Source: GCA-2709075 sp038146865
GTDB lineage: Bacteria; Pseudomonadota; Alphaproteobacteria; MPNO01; UBA2964
Assembly: GCA_038146865.1 (NCBI GenBank)
Contig: JAYQSL010000006.1
Location: 1-64,000 of the forward strand
Length of the DNA stretch: 64,000 bases
Direction of reading: 5' to 3'
Made by a program: the position numbers and the translations under genes. Shown piece by piece: positions 1 through 7,757 of this stretch. Below the pieces are notes generated by a model. It was not told the origin of the DNA and made no database searches. It saw nothing but the letters and a program-made list of their open reading frames with translations. How positions within the stretch are numbered: position 1 is the first letter of the stretch; each line of letters opens with the position of its first letter.

Positions 1-397
1 GCAACACTCGCCGCAACCGCCGCCGCCGCCGCTGGAGCCGCCGCAGCACCACTCGCCGCAACCGCCGCCGCCGCCGCTGGAGCCGCCTGAGCAACACTCG
101 CCGCAACCGCCGCCGCCGCAGCTGGAGCCGCCTGAGCAACACTCGCCGCAACCGCCGCCGCCGCCGCCGGAGCCGCCGTAGCAACACTCGCCGCAACCGC
201 CGCCGCCGCCGCTGGAGCCGCCGTAGCAACACTCGCCGCAACCGCCGCCGCCGCCGCTGGAGCCGCCTGAGCAACACTCGCCGCAACCGCCGCCGCCGCC
301 GCTGGAGCCGCCTGAGCAACACTCGCCGCAACCGCCGCCGCCGCCGCAGGAGCCGCCTGAGCAACACTCGCCGCAACCGCCGCCGCCGCCGCAGGAG
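1..397. repeat. 45-bp tandem repeat (minisatellite), about nine copies, coding
   Basis: Copies begin at 1, 46, 91, 136, 181, 226, 271, 316 and 361. The period is exactly 45 bp (15 codons), so copy-number change keeps the reading frame. Copies differ at a few bases (for example CTGGAG versus CAGGAG, and CCTGA, CCGTA or CCGCA at the copy end). The last copy diverges after about 397. The array continues off the left edge. It codes for the alanine-rich repeats of the exported protein. There are no unique spacers, so it is not a CRISPR array. Confidence 0.95.
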
Positions 398-614
398 ATG
401 CGGCCGTCGCAGCCGCCGCTATTGCCGCCGCAGCCGCTGGGTTTGCAGCCGCCAACTGAGCTGCCAATGCCGCCAGTGCCTGCGGGTTACCTGCTGCCGC
501 CGCAAGCTGGGCTTGAACCGCAGCTGATACCGTCGCTTGTTGAGCGCTAGCGGGGGCTGCCAACAGAAGGCCTGCTGCAGTTAAAGCTACTAATGATACT
601 CGGCGTATACTCAT
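1..614 (-). CDS. Exported alanine-rich tandem-repeat protein (C-terminus beyond window)
   Basis: No function recognised. Only the first 204 codons lie in the window and the frame stays open to the edge. Residues 1-24 form a clear Sec signal peptide (MSIRR, a hydrophobic core, then PASA before QQ), so the product is exported. Residues 25-69 are rich in Ala and Gln, and from about residue 70 the protein is made of 15-residue repeats of the type APAAAAAVAASVAQA, varying mainly at one Q/T/A position. The start is supported by AAGGTGA just upstream and a strong promoter. The composition suggests a surface or envelope structural protein, but this is inference. It has no neighbours on the same strand in the window. 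Confidence 0.75.
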   Translation of the reverse strand, partial: MSIRRVSLVALTAAGLLLAAPASAQQATVSAAVQAQLAAAAGNPQALAALAAQLAAANPAAAAAIAAAATAASPAAAAAVAASVAQAAPAAAAAVAASVAQAAPAAAAAVAASVAQAAPAAAAAVAASVATAAPAAAAAVAASVATAAPAAAAAVAASVAQAAPAAAAAVAASVAQAAPAAAAAVAASGAAAAPAAAAAVAASV

Positions 615-710
615 CTCTATCACCTTGTTACAAAATGTTCTTTTTTCGAGGCCTAAATCTAATTTTAAACTGCGGTTGCCAAAAACTCCTTTCGAAAATA
701 ATCTTTGTGA

Positions 711-739
711 TTTATACTATTTTTTTAGTCTTTTGTCAA
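711..739 (-). promoter_or_regulatory. Sigma-70-type promoter of the repeat protein, with overlapping palindrome
   Basis: On the minus strand, TTGACA (734-739) is separated by exactly 17 bp from TATAAA (711-716), close to the housekeeping consensus. A second TTGACA lies at 748-753. The palindrome CAAGAG-A-CTCTTG (737-749) overlaps the -35 element and could be an operator. This predicts strong, possibly regulated expression and a leader of about 90 bases. Confidence 0.65.
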
Positions 740-753
740 GAGACTCTTGTCAA

Positions 754-952
754 ATTAATAAAATACTAAATTAGACTGCATTTTTTTGTATCAATAAGCG
801 TCATAAGCCATTGAAGGGATTTTTCTTGAGACAGAAAATGCGGAAAACTGATAAATTTGACCTGCAATTTGACAATCTCTCTCCCATGCAACTCTCGCGC
901 TTGAAATTTCAATTCGGTGTCAATGCTTATTTTCACTAATCAGTGTGGGTTT
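754..952. other. Intergenic stretch with no recognised gene
   Basis: This is the AT-rich remainder of a 338-bp gene-free interval between the start of the repeat protein and the end of the LigJ-like gene. I see no convincing ORF, RNA gene or terminator. A weak dyad, CACT-AATC-AGTG, lies at about 934-945 downstream of the leftward ligJ operon, but it has no T-tract that would make it a terminator. Confidence 0.5.
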
Positions 953-1963
953 TCACAATTTCAGTCGACTGAAAACACGCAGAGTATTATCACTGAATAC
1001 CTGCGCCTTTTGATCGGCACTTAGATTTGGCGTGGCGTCAATATAGCGTTTTGTATCATCGTAGTTGTAACCGGTTGTTGGATCGACACCACGCACCGCG
1101 CCAACCATTTCCGATGCAAACAAGATGTTCTCGGTTGGAATCACTTTGGTCATGCAGTCGATCCCTGCTTGATGGTACACGCAGGTGTCAAAGTAAACAT
1201 TCTGTAACAAATGCTCATCAAGCGTAGGCTTTCCCATGTCTTGCGCCAAACCGCGATATCGACCCCAGTGAAATGGTACGGCTCCACCGCCATGTGGAAT
1301 AATAAACTTTAATGTTGGAAAGTCTTTAAAAAGATCGCCAAGTATTAACTGCATGAATACTGTCGTATCACCAGCAATATAATGCGCTCCGGTGTGATGA
1401 AAATTGGGATTGCAGGAACCCGAAACATGCAACATACCCGGCACGTCTAATTCACACATTTTCTCCCAAAGAGGATACCACCACTTGTCCGTGATAGGGG
1501 GGTCTGTCCACATCGCACCGGATGGGTCAGGGTTAACATTACACCCAATAAAACCCATTTCATTGACGCATCGCTCCAATTCGGAAATGCAATTTTTAGG
1601 TTCCACGCCTGGATATTGCGGCAACTGACATACCGGAACGAAGCGCTCAGGATAAAGATCACAAACACGCCTGATCATATTGTTCGAGATTTCAGCCCAG
1701 TAATAGCTAGTTTGCTCAGTCCCAAGATGATGGCCCATCCCCACGGCTCTGGGCGAAAAAATACTCACATCCGTCCCGCGTTCCTTTTGCAGCTTGATTT
1801 GATTGGGCTCCAGCCGTTCGCGGATTTCATCGTCTGAAATATTTAAGTCAGCTCTGGTTGGTAAGAAGGACGGATCTGCATCAAGTGCCGCTAGTTGCTG
1901 CTTTCTGTATTCGGTCAGTGCTTCCGGTTCAGTCGTATAATGGCCATGGCAATCAATAATCAT
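953..1963 (-). CDS. ligJ: 4-oxalomesaconate hydratase (LigJ-like amidohydrolase)
   Basis: This is an amidohydrolase-2 (cog3618-type) protein of 336 residues, near the length of Sphingobium LigJ as I remember it. LigJ hydrates 4-oxalomesaconate to 4-carboxy-4-hydroxy-2-oxoadipate in protocatechuate 4,5-cleavage. The N-terminal MIIDCHGHY holds the metal-binding HxH. Blocks such as FIGCNVNPDPSG, LHVSGSCNP, FIIPHGGGAVPFHWGR and SEMVGAVRG match what I recall of LigJ. GGAGAAC precedes the ATG. It is the last gene of a leftward operon, 81 bp after the aldolase gene. The protein is cytoplasmic. The family call is firm; the exact substrate is inferred from similarity and from the LigI neighbour. Confidence 0.85.
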   Translation of the reverse strand: MIIDCHGHYTTEPEALTEYRKQQLAALDADPSFLPTRADLNISDDEIRERLEPNQIKLQKERGTDVSIFSPRAVGMGHHLGTEQTSYYWAEISNNMIRRVCDLYPERFVPVCQLPQYPGVEPKNCISELERCVNEMGFIGCNVNPDPSGAMWTDPPITDKWWYPLWEKMCELDVPGMLHVSGSCNPNFHHTGAHYIAGDTTVFMQLILGDLFKDFPTLKFIIPHGGGAVPFHWGRYRGLAQDMGKPTLDEHLLQNVYFDTCVYHQAGIDCMTKVIPTENILFASEMVGAVRGVDPTTGYNYDDTKRYIDATPNLSADQKAQVFSDNTLRVFSRLKL

Positions 1964-2044
1964 CTAATTGTTCTCCATCTGAGAGATAACATTTTAGTTA
2001 TTTAAGCAAGTTCAATATGTAATGGTTGGTCGATCCAATGTATC

Positions 2045-2956
2045 TTAATATGAAGGCTCGTTGCTTGGGCTAGCCTTCTCAGCACCAGGTATCTTTCTTC
2101 CCGAGAGCTCTAGGCCTTTTTCTAGCCCTGCAAGAGAACGCCCCGCAGCACACATGAGGAACGTGTAACCTTCATCCAATACCCTCTGGGCATTGCCTGC
2201 ATTTACGTGAGGATGCCCAACAGCAACGTTATTCGTCTTACATGTATCTACAATCTGTTTCATGGCATCCAACACAACAGGATGTTCATATTGCCGCGGA
2301 TATCCCAGCTCCTGACTAAGGTCCCCTTCTCCAATTAGCACGGCTCCAATGCCGGGCACATTTTTAAGAATATCATCCAATGCCGAAATACCCTTCGTGT
2401 CTTCGATCATGAGAATAACAAAAATTTCGCCTTCAGGCGCCAAAGGCCACACATCAGCTTTTTGGTAATATTCTTGCTGTGATAGGCCCCAATAGCGCAC
2501 AGCTTGTGTGGGCCCATCTCCTCTAATGCCGGCTGGCTCGTAAAGTGGCTTGTCAGAAAGCCTTGGATAACGGCAGGCCGCAACAGCGTTATAAGCCTCT
2601 TCAACAGAGCTGACATGCGGCCAGACTACCCCATACACACCAAGATCAAGGGCCTGCTTCGCTTGCCATTGCCCCATTTCATTTCCATTGGGAGGCACTC
2701 GGACCATCGGCGTGACAAGTGGCGCCAGCGAGGCTGCTTTGGCTATTTGACCTCTATTGAGCATATATTGGAGACAATCACGCAAAACTGGCCCATCCCA
2801 GGGATTATGCTCCATTTCAAAGACAATTCCGTCATAGTCCGTGTTTGCACTAAAGGCGACCGCGGTGGGCACATCGGGGGTAGCAAAAGCTGTAAACGCC
2901 GGTTGACCAGATTCGAGTGCTTTTATGACACCGTTAAGTCGGGGAATATCAGCCAT
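2045..2956 (-). CDS. HpcH/HpaI-family aldolase, candidate CHA (4-carboxy-4-hydroxy-2-oxoadipate) aldolase
   Basis: This is a class II metal-dependent pyruvate aldolase of the HpcH/HpaI/citrate-lyase-beta family, 303 residues, somewhat longer than HpaI. Visible family motifs are the catalytic-base region FEMEHNPW, the arginine in PMVRVP, the metal-binding glutamate in MIEDTKG and the aspartate in IGEGDLSQ, followed by the glycine-rich GVVWPHV core. It lies between the LigI-like and LigJ-like genes, 14 bp after the former. That position suggests it cleaves the LigJ product to pyruvate and oxaloacetate, a job done in Sphingobium by the unrelated RraA-type LigK. This role is inference; another 2-keto-3-deoxy-acid aldolase activity is possible. 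Confidence 0.75.
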   Translation of the reverse strand: MADIPRLNGVIKALESGQPAFTAFATPDVPTAVAFSANTDYDGIVFEMEHNPWDGPVLRDCLQYMLNRGQIAKAASLAPLVTPMVRVPPNGNEMGQWQAKQALDLGVYGVVWPHVSSVEEAYNAVAACRYPRLSDKPLYEPAGIRGDGPTQAVRYWGLSQQEYYQKADVWPLAPEGEIFVILMIEDTKGISALDDILKNVPGIGAVLIGEGDLSQELGYPRQYEHPVVLDAMKQIVDTCKTNNVAVGHPHVNAGNAQRVLDEGYTFLMCAAGRSLAGLEKGLELSGRKIPGAEKASPSNEPSY

Positions 2957-2970
2957 ATGATTTTCTCTCT

Positions 2971-3843
2971 CTAATTTTCAAACCCGTAAAGACGCGCGGG
3001 ATTATCGACAAGGATCCGGTGTAGCACATCTTCATCCCGAGCATAAAGGGGCAACAAATTCATAAGATCGCCATCATTTGGCATTAAGCCATCAATATTC
3101 GGATGAGGCCAATCTGTTCCCCATAACACCCTATCGGGAGCCGCTTCAATGAGCGATTGGGCGAAGGGTACAGCATCATGGTATGGAGCGCCTTTGGACG
3201 ATATACGCTCTGCACCACAAATCTTTACCCAAAAATCTTCTTGGTTTTTTAAAAGGCTTAGCAAAAGTTGAAAGGCCTCCTGCCCCACGCCGTTTTTTGT
3301 CTCCACGCGCCCCATATGATCAATAACAACGGGCACAGGCAGATCCTCAAGTATCTCTGCATTTTCAATAATGTCTGATGCTTCCATATAAAGGACCAAG
3401 TGCCACCCCAGGGGGGCGATCTTCTCAACCACGCGCTTTACCAGAGAGAAATCGGGAGCATTTCCGATATGGCGTGCGAATGAAAACCGGACTCCCCGAA
3501 TACCGCCCGCATTGAGGGCCACAAACTGTTCATCATTAAAAGTCTGATCGACGATCGCAACACCTCGGTATCGACCTTTTGATCGAGCGATCGCATCTAA
3601 AGTCGCTCGGTTGTCAGTTCCATGGCACGTAGCCTGAACGATGACGGCTCTGTTCAGCCCCAGCGTTCTTTGTAGTTCCTGGAAAGCCTCAAATGGTGAG
3701 TCTGGTGGCGTATATGTTCGTTCATCAGCAAATGGAAATTTTGCTGCCGGTCCAAACACATGGCAATGGGCGTCACAAGCGTTAGCAGGAGCTTTGAAGT
3801 TTGGCTTTTTGGTTTTTGGGTCCGGACCCTGACAATATCTCAT
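2971..3843 (-). CDS. ligI: 2-pyrone-4,6-dicarboxylate hydrolase (LigI-like)
   Basis: This is an amidohydrolase-superfamily enzyme of 290 residues that would open the lactone 2-pyrone-4,6-dicarboxylate (PDC) to 4-oxalomesaconate. LigI-like blocks are seen in order: ACDAHCHVFGP (metal-binding HxH), VIVQATCHGTDNRATLDAIA, GIRGVRFSFAR, PVVIDHMGRVE and VLWGTDWPHPN with the catalytic Asp. It is the first gene of the leftward operon and is divergent from the glutamine-synthetase-like gene across 117 bp. Its product is the substrate of the LigJ-like enzyme two genes downstream, which strengthens both calls. The upstream LigAB ring-cleavage and LigC dehydrogenase genes are not in the window. Confidence 0.87.
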   Translation of the reverse strand: MRYCQGPDPKTKKPNFKAPANACDAHCHVFGPAAKFPFADERTYTPPDSPFEAFQELQRTLGLNRAVIVQATCHGTDNRATLDAIARSKGRYRGVAIVDQTFNDEQFVALNAGGIRGVRFSFARHIGNAPDFSLVKRVVEKIAPLGWHLVLYMEASDIIENAEILEDLPVPVVIDHMGRVETKNGVGQEAFQLLLSLLKNQEDFWVKICGAERISSKGAPYHDAVPFAQSLIEAAPDRVLWGTDWPHPNIDGLMPNDGDLMNLLPLYARDEDVLHRILVDNPARLYGFEN

Positions 3844-3960
3844 CCCAGAAATTTATATGTGTGGAGAACACCCGGCAAGATCAGTCGCTCGCTTAAACCC
3901 ATTTATAAATCCGCCCTAATGATCTAACCTATGATCCTCAAGGGGAGATAAACAAAACCA
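3844..3960. promoter_or_regulatory. Divergent promoter region, ligI operon and arylamine-type operon
   Basis: This 117-bp interval separates two divergent catabolic operons, so it should carry both promoters. It contains a perfect 10-bp palindrome ATTTATAAAT (3901-3910) and a direct repeat ATGATC-N6-ATGATC (about 3919-3936). AAGGGGAG precedes the rightward gene. No regulator gene adjoins it and I cannot assign hexamers with confidence. Confidence 0.35.
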
Positions 3961-5445
3961 ATGTCAGTCAGTTTTGCCGAAAAACACGGGCTTTTGGACG
4001 AGAATTTTACGTCCCAATTTGAAAACATTAAAAATATTATTGAGACCCAAAACATCAAATTAGTGCGCGTAGCCTGGTCTGACAGCCATGGGCATTCTCG
4101 AGCCAAACTAATACCCACCAACATTTTTTTAGAAGCCCTCAAAAATGGCTACAATACAAATGTAGCAACTTTTACTTTAGATGGGAGCGGCGGGAGAGTA
4201 TTTCGTTCTTTTATTCGAGGCGGCGGCATGAATCTGGACGAAATGACAGGGTCGCCAAATTTAGTCCTCATTCCTGATCCCAATAGTTTTCGAGCACTTC
4301 CATGGGCTGAGGGGGTCGCATGGGTGATGTGCGATGAATATTTCGTTGATGGAACGCCGTTTCATTTTTCATCCCGTCAAAAACTAAAAGATCAAATTCA
4401 AAAACTTGCAAAACATGATGCTGAACTTACCGTGGGTTTAGAGATCGAATGGTACCTTCGAAAACTTGATCAATCATATTCAGAGGAAAACACAGGTGCG
4501 CCGGGTGTTCGTGGCCAGGCTATTCAGACTTTGCCAATAGAGCCAGGCTATTCTTATCACTCTGAAACGAATATGGACCTCATCCAGCCATTACTCAGCG
4601 AGCTTAGTGCGGCCTATGAACATCTTAACATACCTGTGAGGTCGATTGAAAATGAGTACGGGCCAGGCCAGCTCGAATGCACGTTTTCCCCCACTTCAGC
4701 CCTTGTGGCGGCGGATAACTATTTGTTGTTTCGAACAGCCACGCGACAAATTTGTCGACGTTTTGGTTATTTCGCGACTTTTATGTGCAAGCCTCATATG
4801 GAGGGATACTATACAAGCGGCTGGCACTTGCACCAATCATTGACCCAGATAACTTCGGGCAAAAATTTGTGTATGCCGGAGGATACCTCACAGCCATTTT
4901 CTCTCATGGGCCAACATCACCTGGCGGGCCTTCTGAGACACGCTGCAGAGGCAACTGTATTTTCAACACCCACAATTAATGGCTACCAACGTTTTAAACC
5001 TAACTCATTAGCGCCTGACCGAGCGACGTGGAGCACGGATCACAGAGGCGCAATGTTGCGCGTCCTAGGTGGACCGACAGATCCCGGGACAAGGATCGAA
5101 AACCGTATGGGGGAGCCTTCTGCCAATCCGTATCTTTTTATCGCTTCACAAATTGCTTGCGGGCTTGCGGGGATCGATGGGAAGTATGTTCCCTGGGAGG
5201 CTGACGAAGAGCCATATGAAGCGGATCGGCCAAAGCTTCCAAAATCTTTGGGACATGCACTCGAGGCTCTTGATGAAAGCCAACTTTTTCGGGACCAATT
5301 TGGGAGCATGTTTATCGACTACTACTTGGCTTTGAAAAAAGCAGAGCTTGCCCGCTACGACCAGTATGTAAAAGCCCATTCAGGAGACGATGCTGGAAAC
5401 GGCGTTTCCTGCTGGGAGCGAGACGAATATTTTGATTTTTTCTAG
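3961..5445 (+). CDS. Glutamine synthetase-family gamma-glutamyl-amide ligase, TdnQ/AtdA1-like
   Basis: A 494-residue class I glutamine-synthetase fold enzyme, the same size as the gamma-glutamylanilide synthases that activate aniline before dioxygenation. Active-site elements are present: the E161/E163 pair in GLEIEWYL, NEYGPGQLE near 231-239, WHLHQSL near 288-294 and the NGYQRFKPN...DRATW...HRGAMLR block at 340-367 followed by RIENRMGEP. It sits directly before both subunits of a Rieske dioxygenase (30-bp gap), the order found in aniline systems. A housekeeping GlnA is unlikely given length and context. The amine substrate is unknown; other gamma-glutamylamine ligases (PuuA-like) are an alternative. 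Confidence 0.75.
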   Translation: MSVSFAEKHGLLDENFTSQFENIKNIIETQNIKLVRVAWSDSHGHSRAKLIPTNIFLEALKNGYNTNVATFTLDGSGGRVFRSFIRGGGMNLDEMTGSPNLVLIPDPNSFRALPWAEGVAWVMCDEYFVDGTPFHFSSRQKLKDQIQKLAKHDAELTVGLEIEWYLRKLDQSYSEENTGAPGVRGQAIQTLPIEPGYSYHSETNMDLIQPLLSELSAAYEHLNIPVRSIENEYGPGQLECTFSPTSALVAADNYLLFRTATRQICRRFGYFATFMCKPHMEGYYTSGWHLHQSLTQITSGKNLCMPEDTSQPFSLMGQHHLAGLLRHAAEATVFSTPTINGYQRFKPNSLAPDRATWSTDHRGAMLRVLGGPTDPGTRIENRMGEPSANPYLFIASQIACGLAGIDGKYVPWEADEEPYEADRPKLPKSLGHALEALDESQLFRDQFGSMFIDYYLALKKAELARYDQYVKAHSGDDAGNGVSCWERDEYFDFF

Positions 5446-5475
5446 TAGAATTCGATAAAACCACCGGAGCTTCTC

Positions 5476-6843
5476 ATGAATATCCAGGAACCCATCAGGA
5501 CCCCAAAATTTTTGGATTGGGACGAACTTGTTCAAGAAGACAAGGTGCATCGCCTGATTTACACCGATGAAGGGATATTCCAAGAAGAAATGCGCAAAAT
5601 ATGGGGTGGTGTATGGGTTTTTCTTGGACATGAAAGCCAGATTCCGGAAAAAAATGACTTCATCCGGGGGAAGCTTGGGCTGAGACCGATCATACTGACA
5701 CGGGACTCGGGTGGTAAAATTCGTGCTTTATATAACCGCTGTACCCACCGGGGCTCGACAGTCTGCCGGGAGGACAAAGGCAACTCCAAATCATTTGCTT
5801 GCCCCTATCATGGCTGGAGTTTCTTCAATACGGGCAAACTTTCTGGGGTGCCTTGGCCTGAGGGCTACTCATGCGATTTTTCTGAGAGTAAATTTAATTT
5901 GGCACAAGTGCCACGCGTCAAATCATACCGTGGTTTTATTTTTGGAACCCTTAATTTGGATGCGCCATCTCTTGAGACCTATTTAAGCGGGGTCCGGGCC
6001 CCACTCGATGAATGGCTCGATAGGCACCCAGGCGGGACTGTCGCTTTTTGTGACGCCAACAGATTAAAGTTTAATGGAAATTGGAAACTGCTCTACGACA
6101 ATAGTTGCGACGGATATCACGTAATATTCTCTCATCGCTCTCTTCTTGCCATGGAAAATAGACAAAAAGTTGGGGCTGATGCGGAAAAAGGTATGGCCTT
6201 CTACAAAAACAGTCCGGACAACGGACCCATGTTTTTAAAGTATTTTGGCAATGGTCATCACTATAAAGACAAGAGACCTGCCTTGGAGAAAAGACCGGGA
6301 GCATTATGGGAAATTGAAGGACCACACCCGGGCATGGAACATTACGAAGAAAAACTAAGGGCGAAGCTGGGAGCGCGGGCGGATGAAGTATTGGATCTGG
6401 CCTCTTCTGAACCGATTAACATAAATATTTTTCCTAATCTTCATATTTTAGGAAACCACGTTCAGGTTAGCCAACCTGTATCGCTTACCGAAACTGACAC
6501 CACGTGGTGGGGAACATCAGTGGTCGATGATAATGATCAGCTTCAGGGTTGCGCAGATGACATCAATGCGTTGCGCATGAGAACGCAAGAGAGTTTTCCT
6601 AATTTTGGAGAGCTCGATGACCTTATGAATTTTGAACAAATCCAGATTGGACTGACAGCAGAAGAGGACGAATGGGTATACATGCATCGAGGCTTAGGCA
6701 TAGACGATCGCATAACCCATGCCGCAGATGGCACTATAATTGCCCCTTCCACAGACGAGGTTTTTCTTCGAGAAACGATGCGAGAGTATAAAAGACTTAT
6801 GACAGACGAACCAAACTTAGCCATTACACGAGACCCTAGTTAG
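5476..6843 (+). CDS. Aromatic-ring-hydroxylating (Rieske) dioxygenase, alpha subunit
   Basis: This is the 455-residue catalytic subunit of a non-haem iron oxygenase that adds O2 to an aromatic ring. The Rieske [2Fe-2S] motif is intact: C89-x-H91-x17-C109-x2-H112. The mononuclear iron motif N209-x2-D212-x-Y-H215-x4-H220 is also intact. Overall form resembles the benzoate/anthranilate/aniline branch. It lies 30 bp after the GS-like ligase and 194 bp before the beta subunit. Function needs an electron-transfer reductase and possibly a ferredoxin, and neither is encoded nearby. Substrate not determinable from the sequence; an aromatic amine or its gamma-glutamyl adduct is the contextual guess. 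Confidence 0.88.
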   Translation: MNIQEPIRTPKFLDWDELVQEDKVHRLIYTDEGIFQEEMRKIWGGVWVFLGHESQIPEKNDFIRGKLGLRPIILTRDSGGKIRALYNRCTHRGSTVCREDKGNSKSFACPYHGWSFFNTGKLSGVPWPEGYSCDFSESKFNLAQVPRVKSYRGFIFGTLNLDAPSLETYLSGVRAPLDEWLDRHPGGTVAFCDANRLKFNGNWKLLYDNSCDGYHVIFSHRSLLAMENRQKVGADAEKGMAFYKNSPDNGPMFLKYFGNGHHYKDKRPALEKRPGALWEIEGPHPGMEHYEEKLRAKLGARADEVLDLASSEPININIFPNLHILGNHVQVSQPVSLTETDTTWWGTSVVDDNDQLQGCADDINALRMRTQESFPNFGELDDLMNFEQIQIGLTAEEDEWVYMHRGLGIDDRITHAADGTIIAPSTDEVFLRETMREYKRLMTDEPNLAITRDPS

Positions 6844-7037
6844 CAAATAAGTTCAGACGGTAAGCGTACGAGGCTTCGTTTTGGACTAAAGTCGTTAACT
6901 AAAAGTTGGAAACCGAACCCTAAAATTAAATATGAGCCCGCAAGGATCACGGCATCACCAAGAAAATGACAAATTTGCGAAAAGGATTTTATTAAAGCCA
7001 GACCCCCAAACGGCACCCTGGGAGTGAAAAGAGAGAC

Positions 7038-7622
7038 ATGAGCAGAGAAAACCCATCCCAAAAATCTTATTATGTATCTGACGAATGGTACCAGTCTCTT
7101 GTGGACGGATACCAAGACTGGCAGCACCCCGAGGCAGAAATTACGGATTTGAATACCCGAGACCTCATCCGTCGACTATTAGAAAAAGAAGCCTGTTTGT
7201 TGGACGAAACCCGATTAGATGACTGGTTGGCCCTTTACGTCCCAGAGTGCGCCTATTGGGTTCCCGCAAGCTTAAATCAGGGTGATCCCAGGAAAGAGAT
7301 TGCGGTGTGTTTTGACGATAGACGTCGTTTAGAAGACAGAATATTTAGGCTGCAAAATGATTTTGCCTGGTCTCAAAGACCCGCCTCCCGAACCGCTCGA
7401 ATTCTCTCAGGAATTACAGCCTACCAATCCAAATACGAGGACGTAATAATGGTTCGGTCTAGCTTTTTTACGACCGAATTTCATGATGGGGATTGGCGAA
7501 AATACACCGGCTGGTATGGTCATCGACTCCGAAAAAGCTCGGAGAATTGGCTGATTGAGGTGAAGCAAGTGAACTTAATTGATTGCGACCAAAATCTCAG
7601 AAACCTAAGCGTTATTCTCTGA
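7038..7622 (+). CDS. Aromatic-ring-hydroxylating dioxygenase, beta subunit
   Basis: This is the small, structural subunit of the preceding Rieske oxygenase: 194 residues with the SnoaL/NTF2-like fold. Typical beta-subunit blocks are LLEKEACLLDETRLDDWLALYVPECAYWVP near residues 48-78, DDRRRLEDRIFRL and the C-terminal WLIEVKQVNLIDCDQNL. The SD-like GAGAGAC is just before the ATG. The 194-bp gap after the alpha gene is wider than usual for a subunit pair; I see no intact gene in it. Subunit identity is firm. Confidence 0.87.
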   Translation: MSRENPSQKSYYVSDEWYQSLVDGYQDWQHPEAEITDLNTRDLIRRLLEKEACLLDETRLDDWLALYVPECAYWVPASLNQGDPRKEIAVCFDDRRRLEDRIFRLQNDFAWSQRPASRTARILSGITAYQSKYEDVIMVRSSFFTTEFHDGDWRKYTGWYGHRLRKSSENWLIEVKQVNLIDCDQNLRNLSVIL

Positions 7623-7757
7623 TCAACGAATTCAAAAGCGCGGCTGAAATTCATATTATCTCTCTAAAAACTTCCATTTTTGATCAGTACGGCCTTTACA
7701 CCTTAGACCTAAAATAACCAAAATAAGTGATTAATCATCGGGCCCAGGGAGCTATCA

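Noticed and set aside
1..405. CRISPR-like look of the 45-bp repeats at the left edge
   Set aside because: The repeats abut each other with no unique spacers, and they are in frame with a signal-peptide protein.
6844..7037. A gene (for example a ferredoxin) between the Rieske alpha and beta subunits
   Set aside because: The 194-bp interval has no ferredoxin-like cysteine motif and no good ORF on the plus strand.
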